Part shown: positions 63,103 through 64,000 of the stretch, in pieces | How positions within the stretch are numbered: the stretch's first letter is position 1 | Layout of the letters: every line of letters starts with the position of its first letter | Assembly: GCF_000166135.1 (NCBI RefSeq) | Contig: NC_014666.1 | Span: 124,001 to 188,000, forward strand | DNA: 64,000 nucleotides | Source: Pseudofrankia inefficax | GTDB lineage: Bacteria > Actinomycetota > Actinomycetes > Frankiales > Frankiaceae | Direction: 5' to 3' | Made by a program: the position numbers and the translations under genes | The notes under the pieces: model-generated | What the model was told of the DNA's origin: nothing | The model's input: the letters and a program-made list of their open reading frames with translations, nothing else | Databases searched by the model: none

Positions 63103-64000
63103 ATGCGGTCCGAATCGCCTCGCCGAGACAACGCGCGGACCGTAAGGGACTTGGCCCTGCGTCTTCGAACGACAACGAGGATGGCCGCCGCGCCCGTCAT
63201 TGGGCCGGATCCCGGGTCCGGCGCGGCGCATCAGCGCGGGCCGGCCGGTGACGACGGCGGGTCCACGGCGGACCACGCACAGGCCACGGGCGCTCGGCCG
63301 GCCCACCTCGCCGAAGGCCGTTCCGGGGCCGACGGGCGGCCGGGCACCGGCCGGCTCGGCCGGGCCGTGACGCGCTGGCGGGCGCCCTGGTCGGCCACCC
63401 GGCTCTGGGGATTCTGGGCGGTCACCCGGCTGCTGCTGCTCGCGCTGGTGTGGGCCGGCCATCCGCTCGGCGCCCAGCAGGGCGTGCTCGGCGACGTCCG
63501 GCTCTATGACGGCTGGGGAACGGCGTTCATCCACGGCCACGGCCTGCCGGTCGGCGACCAGAAATGGCAGTACCCGCCGGGGGCGGTGCTGGTGTTCGCG
63601 GTCCCGGCGCTGGCGCACGCGCTCGTCCTGCTGCCGTACCGGGTCGGATTTCCGCTTCTCATGCTGGCCGTCGACGCCGGTGTCACCACGGCCCTGGCGC
63701 GGGTGCGCGGACCCGACGTGGGTGGCCTGCCCGCCGGGTCGCCGGGCTCCCGGCTGCCCACGGCGACCCCCGCTCCAGCCCTCCCGGGACCGGGGGCGCG
63801 GGTGTGGCTGGTGGGCACCACGCTGCTAGGGCCGGTCACGCTGGCCCGCTTCGACCTGGTTCCGGCGGCCTGCGCCGTGGCCGGCCTGCTCCTGCTCGTC
63901 CCCGCCAGGCGCGGCGGGGCCGGGATCTCAGGCCCGCGCTATGGCCGAGCGGGCTTCGCAGCGGCCGTGGGAGCGCTGGTCAAGGCCTGGCCGGCGTTCC
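63103..64000 (+). CDS. GT87-like (DUF2029) membrane protein, cut by the window edge
   Basis: 299 codons visible and no stop before the end. N-terminal 95 residues are polar and probably disordered. Then LWGFWAVTRLLLLALVW (first membrane segment), GDVRLYDGWGTAFIHGHGLPVGDQKWQYPPGAVLVFAVPAL: the Asp after the first segment and the YPPG motif are typical of GT-C mannosyltransferases of the GT87/DUF2029 group that use polyprenyl-phosphate sugars. Further segments LVLLPYRVGFPLLMLAV and LVPAACAVAGLLLLVPA follow. ATG 63103 appears leaderless. Confidence 0.8.
   Translation, partial: MRSESPRRDNARTVRDLALRLRTTTRMAAAPVIGPDPGSGAAHQRGPAGDDGGSTADHAQATGARPAHLAEGRSGADGRPGTGRLGRAVTRWRAPWSATRLWGFWAVTRLLLLALVWAGHPLGAQQGVLGDVRLYDGWGTAFIHGHGLPVGDQKWQYPPGAVLVFAVPALAHALVLLPYRVGFPLLMLAVDAGVTTALARVRGPDVGGLPAGSPGSRLPTATPAPALPGPGARVWLVGTTLLGPVTLARFDLVPAACAVAGLLLLVPARRGGAGISGPRYGRAGFAAAVGALVKAWPAF

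Overview
The window comes from a very GC-rich actinobacterium. Frankiales (Frankia or Pseudofrankia-like) is the best guess, from base composition, strong G/C third positions, ATGA/GTGA start-stop overlaps, leaderless start sites, a lone GroEL under CIRCE control, DUF5926, DUF3180, DUF3263 and RNHCP genes, and a bacterial XPB helicase pair. The genus is an inference. No phage, plasmid, insertion sequence, CRISPR array, rRNA or tRNA was seen.

Layout. 1-2672 (minus): osmoprotectant-type ABC importer (ATPase with CBS tail, two permeases, first codons of a further gene). 3008-5309 (plus): SEC-C/DUF5926 protein and a geranylgeranyl-reductase-family flavoprotein. 5406-10013 (minus): giant ParA/MinD ATPase with about 1200 low-complexity residues before the ATPase domain. 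10307-15621 (minus): TPR protein, phosphotransferase, LarB and LarC (nickel-pincer cofactor synthesis). 16268-19622 (plus): acetyltransferase, then folP, folB, folK and DUF3180, mostly overlapping. 19686-26165: XPB-associated protein and XPB helicase, separated by a palindrome-rich non-coding block and a RibD-C reductase gene.

26740-47541 is a cell-envelope glycoconjugate locus: four glycosyltransferase catalytic domains in three proteins, a ketoacyl synthase III, a condensation-fold acyltransferase-like protein, a GMC oxidoreductase, a membrane-anchored endonuclease/phosphatase-fold protein, a large multipass membrane protein with a disordered N-terminus, two secreted GH16 enzymes (one with a malectin-like domain) and a Wzx/MATE-type flippase. 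Read together they suggest synthesis, lipid decoration, export and trimming of a surface glycan. The product cannot be named from sequence.

47868-62871 is mostly housekeeping: DUF2510/scramblase-like protein, Uma2 protein, groEL with two CIRCE operators, thrC behind an S-box-like leader, a HAD phosphatase, otsA, otsB, LytR_C and DUF3263 genes, a branched-chain-type binding protein, an RNHCP protein and glutamate dehydrogenase. A GT87-like membrane protein gene runs off the right edge.

Patterns across genes: (1) a TANNNT-like box 6-7 nt before a start codon recurs at many genes, and at three sites the start belongs to a 12-14 codon mini-ORF just ahead of, or overlapping, the main gene; (2) a 75-bp inverted-repeat element occurs five times, each just downstream of a stop codon; (3) two genes appear to use non-canonical start codons (ATC and CTG).
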